Origin: Neobacillus paridis
GTDB lineage: Bacteria > Bacillota > Bacilli > Bacillales > Cytobacillaceae
Direction of reading: 5' to 3'
Length of the DNA stretch: 64,000 bases
Assembly (NCBI RefSeq): GCF_016765675.1
Contig: NZ_JAESWB010000278.1
Span: 99,908-163,907 of the forward strand
Position numbers and translations under genes: made by a program. Shown in pieces: positions 1-8,351 of the stretch. Below the pieces are notes generated by a model. The model was given only the letters and a program-made list of their open reading frames with translations. It did not search any database and was not told the origin of the DNA. How positions within the stretch are numbered: the first letter of the stretch is position 1; every line of letters starts with the position of its first letter.

Positions 1-440
1 TCGACGATCAGAATGTAACCCATGAGATTCGTACTGCTGCAGTTACCAATTCTGTTTCAATTGTTTCCAAACACCCAAAGGTGCGTAAGGAAATGGTCAA
101 AAGACAGCAAAAATTTGCCCAAAACGGCGGTGTGGTCATGGACGGGAGAGATATCGGGACACATGTCCTGCCAAACGCTGAGGTTAAAGTATTTTTACGG
201 GCGAGCGTGGAGGAAAGGGCTTTGCGTCGTCATTTGGAAAATCAACAAAAAGGTTTCCCGTCAGATTTGGAAAAATTAAAACAAGAAATAGCACTAAGGG
301 ATAAAATCGATTCGGAAAGAGAAACAGCCCCATTGAAAAAAGCCGAGGATGCAATTGAAATCGACACGACCTCTTTGACGATACCAGAAGTAGTCGATCA
401 AATAATGGCTCTGGTGGACGAAAGGATTGGTCAGATGTGA
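1..440 (+). CDS. cmk: Cytidylate (CMP/dCMP) kinase, 3' part
   Basis: This is the C-terminal two thirds of CMP kinase, which phosphorylates CMP and dCMP with ATP in pyrimidine salvage. The reading frame is open from the left edge (first full codon at position 3), so the start and P-loop lie outside the window. The translated piece begins [10 protein letters not shown] and contains the family motif [10 protein letters not shown] (about codons 44-53 of the fragment), followed by the R-A-S-x-E-x-R-A-x-R-R lid region. The TGA stop at 438-440 overlaps the GTG start of plsC, so the two are translationally coupled. The order cmk-plsC-ypfD matches B. subtilis. Confidence 0.95.
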   Translation, partial: DDQNVTHEIRTAAVTNSVSIVSKHPKVRKEMVKRQQKFAQNGGVVMDGRDIGTHVLPNAEVKVFLRASVEERALRRHLENQQKGFPSDLEKLKQEIALRDKIDSERETAPLKKAEDAIEIDTTSLTIPEVVDQIMALVDERIGQM

Positions 441-1021
441 CCTTCTATGATTTTGCAAGATCTGTTGTAACGGTGATTTTTAAACCACTTTATCGGGTTC
501 AAGTAATCGGGATTGAGAATTTCCCCAAAGACTCACGCGGAGTTCTTCTATGTTCCAATCATATCCATAATTTTGATCCGATTCTTGTTGGGATTTGTGC
601 ACCGAGACCGGTCCACTTTATGGCAAAAGCAGAAGTCTTTCGTGTTCCGGTGTTAGGGGGAATTGTCAGAAATCTCAATGCTTTTCCGGTAAAGCGTGGC
701 ATGAGTGATCGTGAGGCACTTAGAAAAGGTCTAAGTATTTTAAAAGAAGGTCATGTTTTAGGACTTTTTCCCGAAGGAACCAGAAGTAAAACAGGAGAAC
801 TGGGGAAAGGACTGGCTGGGGCAGGTTTTTTTGCCTTGAGAACAGATGCTGACGTTGTCCCTTGCGCTGTGATCGGTCCTTATAAAAGCTTTCATAGAGT
901 AAAGGTAGTTTTTGGAAAGCCAATTGAGATGGAAAAATTGCGAAAAGAAAAAGCTTCTGCTGACCAGGTAACTGAATTAATTATGGCAGAAATTCATAAA
1001 CTTATAAGAGAGTATCAGTAG
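437..1021 (+). CDS. plsC: 1-acyl-sn-glycerol-3-phosphate acyltransferase
   Basis: PlsC transfers an acyl chain to the sn-2 position of lysophosphatidic acid to make phosphatidic acid, at the inner face of the membrane. The 194-residue protein has the acyltransferase motif I NHIHNFD at residues 41-47 (catalytic H42 and D47) and motif III FPEGTRS at 111-117. Length is close to the B. subtilis protein (about 199 residues). I chose the GTG at 437, which overlaps the cmk stop codon in a GTGA arrangement and gives the expected N terminus. It is the second gene of the cmk-plsC unit; about 165 bp then separate it from the S1-domain gene. Confidence 0.95.
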   Translation: MTFYDFARSVVTVIFKPLYRVQVIGIENFPKDSRGVLLCSNHIHNFDPILVGICAPRPVHFMAKAEVFRVPVLGGIVRNLNAFPVKRGMSDREALRKGLSILKEGHVLGLFPEGTRSKTGELGKGLAGAGFFALRTDADVVPCAVIGPYKSFHRVKVVFGKPIEMEKLRKEKASADQVTELIMAEIHKLIREYQ

Positions 1022-1186
1022 CTTCTGCTTGACAAAATAGACTATTTATAAGAAGTTATTAATTAAGATTCTTTTTCGAATATTCTCTAGTTTTACTCGA
1101 TTATTTTCATTATTTAGCGCAGAATGCTCTTACTGAAAATAAAGCATTTATATATTTTGTAGTAAATGGATTAAGGAGGATTACAT

Positions 1187-2326
1187 ATGTCTGAAGAGTT
1201 AAATCAAGTTGAGGTCAAGAGTTTTGAAGTCGGTGACAAAGTAACCGGACAAGTTACAAAGGTTGAAGAAAAACAGGTTATTGTAGATATTAAAGAAAGT
1301 AAACTGGATGGTATCATTCCGATCAGTGAACTTTCAAGCTTGCATATTGAAAAAGCTTCAGATGCTGTTCAAGAAGGAGAAGAATTGGAATTAGAAGTCT
1401 TAAAAGTTGAAGAAGAGGCATTAATCCTTTCAAAGAGAAAAGTGGATGCCGAAAAAGCCTGGGATACTTTGGAGCAGCAGTTTCAAGCTGGCGAAGTGAT
1501 TGAAACTGAGGTCAAAGACGTTGTCAAAGGCGGACTTGTTGTTGATCTGGGAGTGCGCGGCTTTGTCCCGGCATCACTGGTTGAAACGCATTTTGTCGAA
1601 GATTTCAGTGATTATAAAGGACGTACATTAACGTTTAAGATTGTCGAACTTGATAAAGAAAAGAATCGCTTAATTCTTTCCCATCGTGCAGTAGTCCAAG
1701 AGGAAAAAGGAAAACAAAAACAAAACCGGCTTGAAGAACTGCAGCCAGGTCAAGTGATTGAAGGCACAGTCCAAAGAATCACTGATTTTGGTGCTTTTGT
1801 CGATATTGGCGGAATCGATGGTCTTGTTCATATTTCTCAGTTATCCCATGAACATGTTGACAAACCTTCTGACGTTGTCCACGAAGGTCAAAAAGTTCAG
1901 GTAAAAGTATTAAGTGTTGATCGTGACAACGAAAGAATTTCCTTATCCATTAAAGAAACATTACCAGGTCCTTGGTCCAATATTGCTGAAAAAGCTCCTA
2001 AAGGAAGCATTTTAACCGGAACCGTGAAGCGGCTCGTTTCCTACGGTGCTTTTGTCGAGGTATTCCCGGGAGTAGAAGGACTTGTGCATATTTCGCAAAT
2101 TGCCCATAAACATATTGCTACACCACACGAGGTGCTAAAAGAAGGGCAGGAAGTTCAAGTTAAGGTACTGGATGCAAACGAAGCTGAACAACGTTTATCA
2201 TTAAGCATTAAAGAGCTTCTCGAAAAAGAGCCAGAGGAAAAGTTTGATTATGAACTTCCGGAAGAAACAAAAGGCTTCCAGCTTGGAGAAGTTATCGGGG
2301 ATAAACTAAAGAATTTAAAAAAATAA
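1187..2326 (+). CDS. ypfD: 30S ribosomal protein S1-like protein, four S1 domains
   Basis: This 379-residue protein is made of four S1 RNA-binding domains at roughly residues 15-85, 100-170, 187-256 and 272-345; the last two show the typical G-x-V-x-x-I-T-D-F-G-A-F-V-D-I pattern. Firmicutes carry this shorter S1 homologue instead of the six-domain E. coli RpsA, and its role in translation there is less clear. The ATG at 1187 is preceded by AAGGAGG at 1173-1179. The charged tail after residue 345 is less conserved. It is followed after 12 bp by fni, so the two are probably cotranscribed. Confidence 0.93.
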   Translation: MSEELNQVEVKSFEVGDKVTGQVTKVEEKQVIVDIKESKLDGIIPISELSSLHIEKASDAVQEGEELELEVLKVEEEALILSKRKVDAEKAWDTLEQQFQAGEVIETEVKDVVKGGLVVDLGVRGFVPASLVETHFVEDFSDYKGRTLTFKIVELDKEKNRLILSHRAVVQEEKGKQKQNRLEELQPGQVIEGTVQRITDFGAFVDIGGIDGLVHISQLSHEHVDKPSDVVHEGQKVQVKVLSVDRDNERISLSIKETLPGPWSNIAEKAPKGSILTGTVKRLVSYGAFVEVFPGVEGLVHISQIAHKHIATPHEVLKEGQEVQVKVLDANEAEQRLSLSIKELLEKEPEEKFDYELPEETKGFQLGEVIGDKLKNLKK

Positions 2327-2338
2327 TGGTGATAAACT

Positions 2339-3400
2339 GTGTCGAGATCTGAACGAAAGTGGGATCATATTCGCTATGCCCTTGCAAATCAGCAGAAATC
2401 GGTTTTTGCATTTGATGATATAAAATTTATTCATCAAAGTCTGCCTAATATTAGTACGTTCGATGTTCGATTAGACCACTCGATTGGCGAACTTTATTTA
2501 AGTTCGCCAATTTTTATCAATGCCATGACAGGCGGCGGTGGCGATCGAACCTATCGCATTAATAAGGAACTGGCACAAGTAGCCAGGGATACGGGATTGG
2601 CAATGGCTGTCGGCTCTCAAATGGCTGCCATCAAGGATAAGACAGAAAAATATACCTTCGAAGTGGTCAGGAAGGAGAATCCTTCAGGAATTGTGATTGC
2701 CAATCTGGGAAGTGAGGCTGCCGCTGATCAGGCTAAAGAAGCGGTTGATATGATTGAAGCGAATGCTTTGCAAATCCATTTAAATGTGATTCAAGAGCTA
2801 ACGATGCCGGAAGGAGATAGAGATTTTACCAGGGCACTGAAACGAATTGAGGCCATCGTCAGGGCCGTTGAAGTGCCGGTAATCGTCAAAGAAGTTGGTT
2901 TCGGGATGTCACGGGAAACAGTCGAGTCACTGGCCTCGATTGGCGTGTCACTGGTTGATGTTGGCGGTTTTGGTGGGACCAATTTTGCCGAAATAGAAAA
3001 TAAACGCCGGGAAAGGGAACTTTCCTTTTTTGCTGATTGGGGGATTCCTACGCCTATTTCAATCATTGAGGCATCTTCCATTGCTGATCATTCTATTTCT
3101 ATTATTGGTTCAGGAGGGTTCCGGGGAGCAATCGATGTTGTTAAGGGGATCGCAATTGGTGCTGAAGCCATCGGGATGGCCGGCTTCTTTTTAAAAACGC
3201 TGGTTCAAAAAGGAATTGATACTTTAAGGGAAGAAATTGATCGACTTCATCAAGAAATAACTCTCATTATGACGGCATTAGGGGCAACCAGTATCGCTGA
3301 TATTAAAAGAACTCCGTTAATCATTTCCGGAGATACCTATCATTGGTTAAACCAAAGAGGTATTGATACGAAAAAATTTAGCCAGCGGAGCATAAAATAA
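2339..3400 (+). CDS. fni: Type 2 isopentenyl-diphosphate delta-isomerase (FMN-dependent)
   Basis: Fni interconverts isopentenyl and dimethylallyl diphosphate using FMN and NADPH, feeding isoprenoid synthesis including the heptaprenyl chain made by hepS/hepT in this window. The 353-residue protein has the TIM-barrel motifs of the family: MTGGGGDRT at residues 63-71, a G-G-x-G-G-T-N-F-A-E segment near 215-222 and the phosphate-binding GSGGFRGA near 258. The start is a GTG at 2339 with a GGTGAT ribosome site just upstream. An intrinsic terminator overlaps its stop codon. Confidence 0.95.
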   Translation: MSRSERKWDHIRYALANQQKSVFAFDDIKFIHQSLPNISTFDVRLDHSIGELYLSSPIFINAMTGGGGDRTYRINKELAQVARDTGLAMAVGSQMAAIKDKTEKYTFEVVRKENPSGIVIANLGSEAAADQAKEAVDMIEANALQIHLNVIQELTMPEGDRDFTRALKRIEAIVRAVEVPVIVKEVGFGMSRETVESLASIGVSLVDVGGFGGTNFAEIENKRRERELSFFADWGIPTPISIIEASSIADHSISIIGSGGFRGAIDVVKGIAIGAEAIGMAGFFLKTLVQKGIDTLREEIDRLHQEITLIMTALGATSIADIKRTPLIISGDTYHWLNQRGIDTKKFSQRSIK

Positions 3401-3427
3401 AGCTCTCACTTCGTGAGAGCTTTATTT
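3398..3427. terminator. Bidirectional intrinsic terminator between fni and ypzI
   Basis: The stem AAAGCTCTCAC / GTGAGAGCTTT closes a TTC loop and is followed by a T run on the plus strand (ATTTTTC) and TTTATTTTA on the minus strand. It can therefore end both fni and the convergent ypzI. Confidence 0.9.
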
Positions 3428-3429
3428 TT

Positions 3430-3573
3430 CTATCTTTTTCCATCATTTAAGCCCCTGGCTTCCTCGGGACTTGATAATTTAGTGGCACCAGGATAATGCA
3501 GCGCTTGATCGCGGTCGGATTCCACTCTCCGCGATGCCTTTAACTTTCTTTCGTGTCGGTCATTTCCCATCAT
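3430..3573 (-). CDS. ypzI: YpzI family small protein
   Basis: This is a 47-residue hydrophilic protein on the minus strand. It starts MMGNDRHERK and contains RVESDRDQALHYPGATK and a C-terminal SPEEARGLNDG. These are the conserved segments of YpzI, a small protein of spore-forming Bacillaceae. The ATG at 3573 (or the next one at 3570) is preceded on the minus strand by a strong AGGAGGTG site at about 3580-3587. Its function is not known. The gene lies between fni and yphA in the B. subtilis position, convergent with fni and divergent from yphA. Confidence 0.85.
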   Translation of the reverse strand: MMGNDRHERKLKASRRVESDRDQALHYPGATKLSSPEEARGLNDGKR

Positions 3574-3678
3574 TGCACACCTCCTCCTAATAAGATGATT
3601 CACTTTGAAAATATTATTCCTAGTAGTATGAAACTGCCTATGGGATACCCATAATAGGAGTAATCGGAGGTGAATCGA

Positions 3679-4287
3679 TTGGAAGGGGCAATGTTTTATT
3701 GGATCTTTTGGATCTTTTGGGTGTATGTAACGTTTATGATGGAGAAATCAAACCAATATCGCCTCAAACTGGCAGCCATTATTTTAATTGTTATCATTTT
3801 GTCTAATAGTCATTTGTTTCTGGGAAGATTTGAGATAACCTGGAGTGGAATATTGTTACTATTATTTTCTTACTTTTTTATTGCTAATGAAAAATTTACG
3901 GCTATCATTTATTATTCTATTTGTGCCTTAATTATTTCGATCGCCTATGTTTCGTTTCATTTATTTGAAATTTTTGACCCAATCTGGGTTATTTTAAAAA
4001 AAGAATGGCTGATCAGTATAGGCATGTGCTTTTTAACCATCATTTTACAAAAAAAATTGCATGGGAGAATTGTAATCGCTGTAAGTGGTACAATGCAGGG
4101 AGAGTTTCTAACGGCGTTTGTTTTAAATAAACTGCATATTCCCTATTCGGTTGGTGGCTTTGCTTACTTGGATGTTTGTTCCTTAACTTCAGTATTACTA
4201 GTATGCTGGAGTTTATTAGAAAATTTAGGTGCTTTCCTGCAGAACCAGCTGCAACTTTATGAGAAAGCGAAGCAAAAGTCTTCATGA
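3679..4287 (+). CDS. yphA: YphA family membrane protein
   Basis: The protein has about 202 residues and is mostly hydrophobic, with around six predicted membrane spans. It begins MEGAMFYWIFWIFWVYVTFM. The function is unknown. I place the start at the TTG at 3679, because the GGAGGTG site at 3666-3672 is correctly spaced for it; the in-frame GTG at 3670 lies inside that site. The C-terminal 25 residues are charged and presumably cytoplasmic. Position directly upstream of der and sequence character match B. subtilis YphA. Confidence 0.8.
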   Translation: MEGAMFYWIFWIFWVYVTFMMEKSNQYRLKLAAIILIVIILSNSHLFLGRFEITWSGILLLLFSYFFIANEKFTAIIYYSICALIISIAYVSFHLFEIFDPIWVILKKEWLISIGMCFLTIILQKKLHGRIVIAVSGTMQGEFLTAFVLNKLHIPYSVGGFAYLDVCSLTSVLLVCWSLLENLGAFLQNQLQLYEKAKQKSS

Positions 4288-4350
4288 TTCAATTGTCACA
4301 ACCTTTCCATTGCGGGTAAGGATTAACATTTGCTACACTATAAAGGTTGG

Positions 4351-4380
4351 CCCTTCTATGTACCAGAAGGGTTTCTTTTC
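4351..4380 (+). terminator. Intrinsic terminator upstream of der
   Basis: CCCTTCT / AGAAGGG with a 7-base loop is followed by TTTCTTTTC. It lies between yphA and der and probably ends yphA transcription. Confidence 0.75.
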
Positions 4381-4443
4381 ATTAATACTTACAGGGTAAA
4401 ATGGTTGATGTTTATTATTGGTATAGAAAGGACGGCGATTGGT

Positions 4444-5754
4444 ATGGTTAAACCTGTTATTGCCATTGTCGGCAGACCGAATGTCGGGAAATCCACCATA
4501 TTTAATAGAATTGTGGGCGAAAGGATTTCCATTGTTGAGGATGTTCCAGGGGTAACGCGAGATCGTATCTATAGCTCTGGAGAGTGGCTTTCTCATGATT
4601 TTAATATTATTGACACAGGAGGCATTGATATTGGCGATGAGCCGTTTTTAGAGCAAATCCGTCAGCAGGCCGAAATAGCCATGGATGAAGCAGATGTCAT
4701 TATATTTTTAACGAATGGCAGAGAAGGGGTTACACCTGCTGATGAAGAAGTCGCAAAGATTCTGTATAAAACGAAGAAGCCTGTCATTCTTGGGGTAAAC
4801 AAAATTGATAATCCGGAAATGCGTGATCAAATTTATGATTTTTATACGCTGGGTTTTGGTGAACCCATCCCGATTTCGGGGTCCCATGGATTAGGAATAG
4901 GAGATTTATTAGATGCAGCAGCAAAATACTTCCCAAAAACAGAAGAAACGGAGTATGCTGATGATGTTATTAAGTTTTCGCTCATTGGCCGGCCAAATGT
5001 CGGAAAATCTTCATTGGTAAACGCCATTTTGGGCGAGGAACGTGTCATTGTCAGTCATATTGCTGGAACAACAAGGGATGCAATTGATACTCCCTATACG
5101 TATAATGGTCAAAAATATTCGATCATCGATACTGCAGGAATCAGAAAAAAAGGCAAGGTATACGAGACAACTGAAAAGTACAGCGTTCTTCGAGCGTTAA
5201 GGGCAATCGAACGCTCCGATGTTGTCTTGGTGGTTCTGAATGCTGAAGAGGGTATTATTGAACAGGATAAAAAAATTGCCGGATATGCACATGAAGCCGG
5301 CAGGGCTGTCGTCATCGTCGTCAATAAATGGGATGCTGTTGAAAAAGATGAGAAGACGATGAAGGAGTTCGAACAAAAAATCAGGGATCATTTTTTATTC
5401 TTGGATTATGCACCCATTGTCTTTTTATCAGCTAAAACAAAGAAACGGATCCATACGCTTTTGCCAATGATTAATCTTGCCAGCCAAAATCACTCGATGC
5501 GGGTTGAGACAAGTGTTTTGAACGATATTATTATGGATGCTGTGGCAATGAATCCAACGCCGACAGATAAAGGTAAACGGTTAAAAATCTTTTATGCTAC
5601 CCAAGTTTCTGTTAAACCGCCAACATTTGTTATATTTGTGAATGAACCAGAATTATTGCACTTTTCCTACGAGCGTTTTTTGGAAAATCGCATTAGGGAT
5701 GCTTTTGGATTTGAAGGTACACCGATCAAAATATTTGCCAGGGAAAGAAAATAA
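4444..5754 (+). CDS. der: Ribosome-assembly GTPase Der (EngA)
   Basis: Der is an essential two-domain GTPase needed for maturation of the 50S subunit. The 436-residue protein has two P-loops of identical sequence, GRPNVGKS at residues 10-17 and 182-189, each followed by its own switch and NKxD motifs, and a C-terminal KH-like domain from about 355. I chose the ATG at 4444, which gives the family N terminus [10 protein letters not shown] and the same length as B. subtilis Der. The reading frame stays open about 110 bases upstream, but that part overlaps the terminator and is not coding. The ribosome site is AGAAAGGA at 4425-4432. Confidence 0.97.
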   Translation: MVKPVIAIVGRPNVGKSTIFNRIVGERISIVEDVPGVTRDRIYSSGEWLSHDFNIIDTGGIDIGDEPFLEQIRQQAEIAMDEADVIIFLTNGREGVTPADEEVAKILYKTKKPVILGVNKIDNPEMRDQIYDFYTLGFGEPIPISGSHGLGIGDLLDAAAKYFPKTEETEYADDVIKFSLIGRPNVGKSSLVNAILGEERVIVSHIAGTTRDAIDTPYTYNGQKYSIIDTAGIRKKGKVYETTEKYSVLRALRAIERSDVVLVVLNAEEGIIEQDKKIAGYAHEAGRAVVIVVNKWDAVEKDEKTMKEFEQKIRDHFLFLDYAPIVFLSAKTKKRIHTLLPMINLASQNHSMRVETSVLNDIIMDAVAMNPTPTDKGKRLKIFYATQVSVKPPTFVIFVNEPELLHFSYERFLENRIRDAFGFEGTPIKIFARERK

Positions 5755-5773
5755 ACGAAGGAGAGTGAATGTT

Positions 5774-6838
5774 ATGCAGAACAAGAAGGAGGTTATTACT
5801 GTTATTGGAGCCGGCAGCTGGGGAACGGCATTGGCCATGGTTCTAGCAGATAATGATCATGCAGTGCGCTTATGGAGCCATAATGAAGAACAAGTTAAAG
5901 AAATTAATGAGGCCCATACCAATAAAAAATATTTGCCGGGAATTTCTCTTTCGGAGTTAATTACCGGCTATGCTTCTCTTAGTGATGCTTTAGCCGGTAT
6001 TGAAACAGTCGTTCTAGCCGTACCTACTAAGGCAATTCGCGAAGTAATTGGGAAAATGCGTGAAGTGTTAACGGCCCCCATCACGATCGCTCATGTAAGT
6101 AAAGGAATTGAGCCCGATACATTACTAAGAATTTCCGAAATGATCAAGGAAGAAATGCCGGCAGAACTCCTTAAGGATGTTGTTGTTCTTTCCGGTCCCA
6201 GTCATGCCGAAGAGGTAAGCTTAAGACATCCGACTACGGTTGCGGTAACCTCGGAAAATATGGCGGCTGCAGAAAAAATTCAGGATTTATTCATTAACAA
6301 TAACTTTCGTGTCTACACTAATTCCGATGTCATTGGAGTGGAAATAGGCGGTGCATTAAAAAATATTATTGCCTTGGCAGCTGGGATTACCGACGGTCTC
6401 GGCTATGGTGATAATGCAAAGGCGGCATTGATGACCAGAGGGTTAGCAGAAATTGCCCGTCTTGGCACGAAGATGGGCGCAAACCCGTTAACATTTTCCG
6501 GTTTAGCAGGCATTGGTGATTTAATTGTCACCTGTACGAGTGTACATTCGAGAAACTGGAGAGCGGGTAATATGCTTGGAAAAGGAAAGTCACTTGATGA
6601 GGTGCTTGATAGTATGGGAATGGTCGTCGAAGGGGTAAGGACAACGAAGGCTGCCTATCAGCTCTCCAAAAAATATGATGTCAAAATGCCGATTACTGCG
6701 GCTTTGTATGAAGTTCTTTTTAATGGCAAAGATGCAAAGGATGCAGCAGAAATACTTATGTCCCGGGGAAAAACGCACGAGATGGAAGATTTAGTTAATA
6801 TACTAGAAGAAAGAATCGATGAAACGGAATTTAATTGA
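5774..6838 (+). CDS. gpsA: NAD(P)H-dependent glycerol-3-phosphate dehydrogenase
   Basis: GpsA reduces dihydroxyacetone phosphate to sn-glycerol 3-phosphate, the backbone for phospholipids and so the substrate of the acyltransferase pathway that includes PlsC. The 354-residue protein has the dinucleotide-binding GAGSWG at residues 12-17 and the catalytic lysine K196 in GGALKNI. The helical C-terminal substrate domain follows. The ATG at 5774 lies behind AAGGAGAG at 5758-5765. It starts 19 bp after der and is probably cotranscribed with it. Confidence 0.97.
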   Translation: MQNKKEVITVIGAGSWGTALAMVLADNDHAVRLWSHNEEQVKEINEAHTNKKYLPGISLSELITGYASLSDALAGIETVVLAVPTKAIREVIGKMREVLTAPITIAHVSKGIEPDTLLRISEMIKEEMPAELLKDVVVLSGPSHAEEVSLRHPTTVAVTSENMAAAEKIQDLFINNNFRVYTNSDVIGVEIGGALKNIIALAAGITDGLGYGDNAKAALMTRGLAEIARLGTKMGANPLTFSGLAGIGDLIVTCTSVHSRNWRAGNMLGKGKSLDEVLDSMGMVVEGVRTTKAAYQLSKKYDVKMPITAALYEVLFNGKDAKDAAEILMSRGKTHEMEDLVNILEERIDETEFN

Positions 6839-6966
6839 AAAAGAGAGCCCTTTTTATTAGCTATTTGGGCGTTCGTCGAGACGTTTTTTCTTATGGATGC
6901 ATACAATGCAAGCGAAGCAAATTGGTAGTATGACGCCTGGAGAATGGGTAATTTAGTCTAAACGTT
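6839..6966 (+). other. Intergenic region gpsA-yphE
   Basis: These 128 bases hold a short GC-rich inverted repeat near CGTCGAGACG but no convincing gene. Short in-frame stretches occur on the plus strand, but none has both a start codon and a ribosome site. Confidence 0.4.
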
Positions 6967-7009
6967 GCTAAAGTAAAGTTTACGCCCCCTTTACTTTAGC
7001 TTTTTTTTT
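6967..7009 (+). terminator. Intrinsic terminator after gpsA
   Basis: A perfect 12-bp stem, GCTAAAGTAAAG / CTTTACTTTAGC, closes a 10-base loop and is followed by nine T residues. It ends the der-gpsA unit. Confidence 0.92.
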
Positions 7010-7027
7010 ATGCATCTCGCCTTTCTA

Positions 7028-7036
7028 TGCTATAAT
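7028..7036 (+). promoter_or_regulatory. Extended -10 promoter for yphE
   Basis: TGCTATAAT (extended -10, TATAAT at 7031-7036) lies 28 bases before the yphE start. No good -35 hexamer is visible at 17 bp, as is common for extended -10 promoters. Confidence 0.6.
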
Positions 7037-7063
7037 AACAATCGATTAAAGGGGGGGATAAAG

Positions 7064-7249
7064 TTGTCACCGGGTATGCTGAAAATGTGGATTTCGATTG
7101 CCGGTATGGGTTTAATGTTTTTGGCTATTATTACGATTTATTTAAGCAGATATAAACTGCATGGTTTCCTTCGGCTTGTTACGGCAGTTCTCGCTTATAT
7201 CTTTATGATCTGTGCCGGTTTGACGTTGCTGATTGTGTTCTTAGCGTAA
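7064..7249 (+). CDS. yphE: DUF2768-type small membrane protein
   Basis: This is a 61-residue protein with two membrane spans (about residues 8-27 and 35-60) joined by a short basic loop, SRYKLHGF. It matches the small YphE/DUF2768 proteins found between gpsA and spoIVA in Bacillus; the function is unknown. I chose the TTG at 7064 because the AAAGGGGGG site at 7048-7056 is spaced for it and the upstream in-frame codons lie in the promoter. The family name rests on position and topology as much as sequence. Confidence 0.75.
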   Translation: MSPGMLKMWISIAGMGLMFLAIITIYLSRYKLHGFLRLVTAVLAYIFMICAGLTLLIVFLA

Positions 7250-7283
7250 AGTGGAATAAATACATAACAATAAAGGTGATTAA

Positions 7284-7994
7284 ATGAAAAGGAAATTGCT
7301 TGGTTGTCTAATAGCTTTTACTACTTTTCTACTGGCTGGATGTATGTATCCGAAAGAAAACCTTGCACAGAATCAAGTCCCTTATAAGGAGCAAATAAAA
7401 ACGGTGCAAACTGCTGTAGATTCATTTAGAAAGGATAACGGCGGGATTCTTCCCATCAAAACAAAGGATGCGACAACACCAATTTATCAAAAATATCCGA
7501 TTGATTTTAAGAAAATTGCTCCAAAATACATCGCTGAGCCCCCAGGAAATGCATTTGAGAGCGGCGGGGTGTTTCAGTATGTACTGGTAAACGTGGAAAC
7601 GGATCCAACTGTTAAATTGCTTGATCTAAGGACAGCTGAGGCCATTCGTGATATCAATTTAAGGATTAAAACAAATGGTTATCCACCTTTTAAAAAGGAA
7701 ATTGCTAAAAATATTTATTCACTTGATTTTAAAAAACTGGGGTATGAACAACCCCCATTTGTAACCAGTCCTTTTACAAATAAAAACCTGTCATTTGTTG
7801 TAAATACCAAAGCGGAGGTATATGTGGATTATCGCCCCGACCTTTACGAGGCTATCAAAAAAAATCATAAACCCTTAAAGCCTGGTGAGGATATCCGCTC
7901 TATTTTAGTTGATGATTCGATGTTTGTTCCAGCGTATTCATTGCCCTATACGGTCGATGCGAAAACGAAAGAACCGATTTTTCTCGAAAAATAA
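7284..7994 (+). CDS. yphF: YphF family lipoprotein
   Basis: The 236-residue protein has a signal peptide ending in the lipobox LLAGC, so it should be lipid-anchored on the outer face of the membrane at C19. After the signal there is a soluble domain with no motif I can assign. It is the equivalent of B. subtilis YphF, between gpsA and spoIVA; function unknown. The ATG at 7284 follows AAAGGTGAT. It starts 34 bp after yphE and probably shares its transcript. Confidence 0.85.
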   Translation: MKRKLLGCLIAFTTFLLAGCMYPKENLAQNQVPYKEQIKTVQTAVDSFRKDNGGILPIKTKDATTPIYQKYPIDFKKIAPKYIAEPPGNAFESGGVFQYVLVNVETDPTVKLLDLRTAEAIRDINLRIKTNGYPPFKKEIAKNIYSLDFKKLGYEQPPFVTSPFTNKNLSFVVNTKAEVYVDYRPDLYEAIKKNHKPLKPGEDIRSILVDDSMFVPAYSLPYTVDAKTKEPIFLEK

Positions 7995-8069
7995 AACTGA
8001 TTTCTTTAATATCTTAGTTCACTACATCCAATTTAGCTAGATATGTCATCGATTTTTAATTTTTGTCAT

Positions 8070-8112
8070 AACCCTTTTTCTGCAAAATATATTGTAGGAG
8101 AAGGGTTTTTTG
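8070..8112 (+). terminator. Intrinsic terminator after yphF
   Basis: AACCCTT at 8070-8076 pairs with AAGGGTT at 8101-8107, with further pairing of TTTCT to AG around the loop, followed by TTTTT. Confidence 0.7.
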
Positions 8113-8253
8113 CTGAAAATAGCTGACTATTATAATTAAGTTCACAATCCCGAATTTTAAATAGAAACCCTCCAATTCAATTGAATTTAAAACAAGATAG
8201 ATACTAAATAACTTATGAATAGGTGAGAAGGAGGGAGAAAATTTTACAAAACT

Positions 8254-8296
8254 GTCATAACAGGATAGGACAACGTCATAAACATATACTGTCCTA
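8254..8296 (+). promoter_or_regulatory. Probable SigE promoter region of spoIVA with SpoIIID-like boxes
   Basis: GTCATAA at 8254-8260 resembles a SigE -35. Two -10-like octamers follow: CATAAACA at 8277-8284 and CATATACT at 8283-8290. TAGGACAA (8266-8273) and its inverse TGTCCTA (8290-8296) flank the -10; TAGGACAA fits the known SpoIIID consensus. The exact promoter element cannot be fixed by eye. Confidence 0.45.
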
Positions 8297-8351
8297 AAAT
8301 ACCTAATGGATGAAATTATCCCACTTTAGTCTATGATCGGGAGGGGATCAC

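Larger units (their letters stand above)
7995..8351 (+). other. Intergenic region yphF-spoIVA
   Basis: The 357 bases contain the yphF terminator (8070-8112) and the sporulation promoter region of spoIVA (8254-8296). I see no gene in the remainder. Confidence 0.6.

Noticed and set aside
3633..3655. TATGGG-ATA-CCCATA inverted repeat between ypzI and yphA, considered as an operator
   Set aside because: Only 6 bp per arm, no regulator nearby and no second copy; it could be chance.
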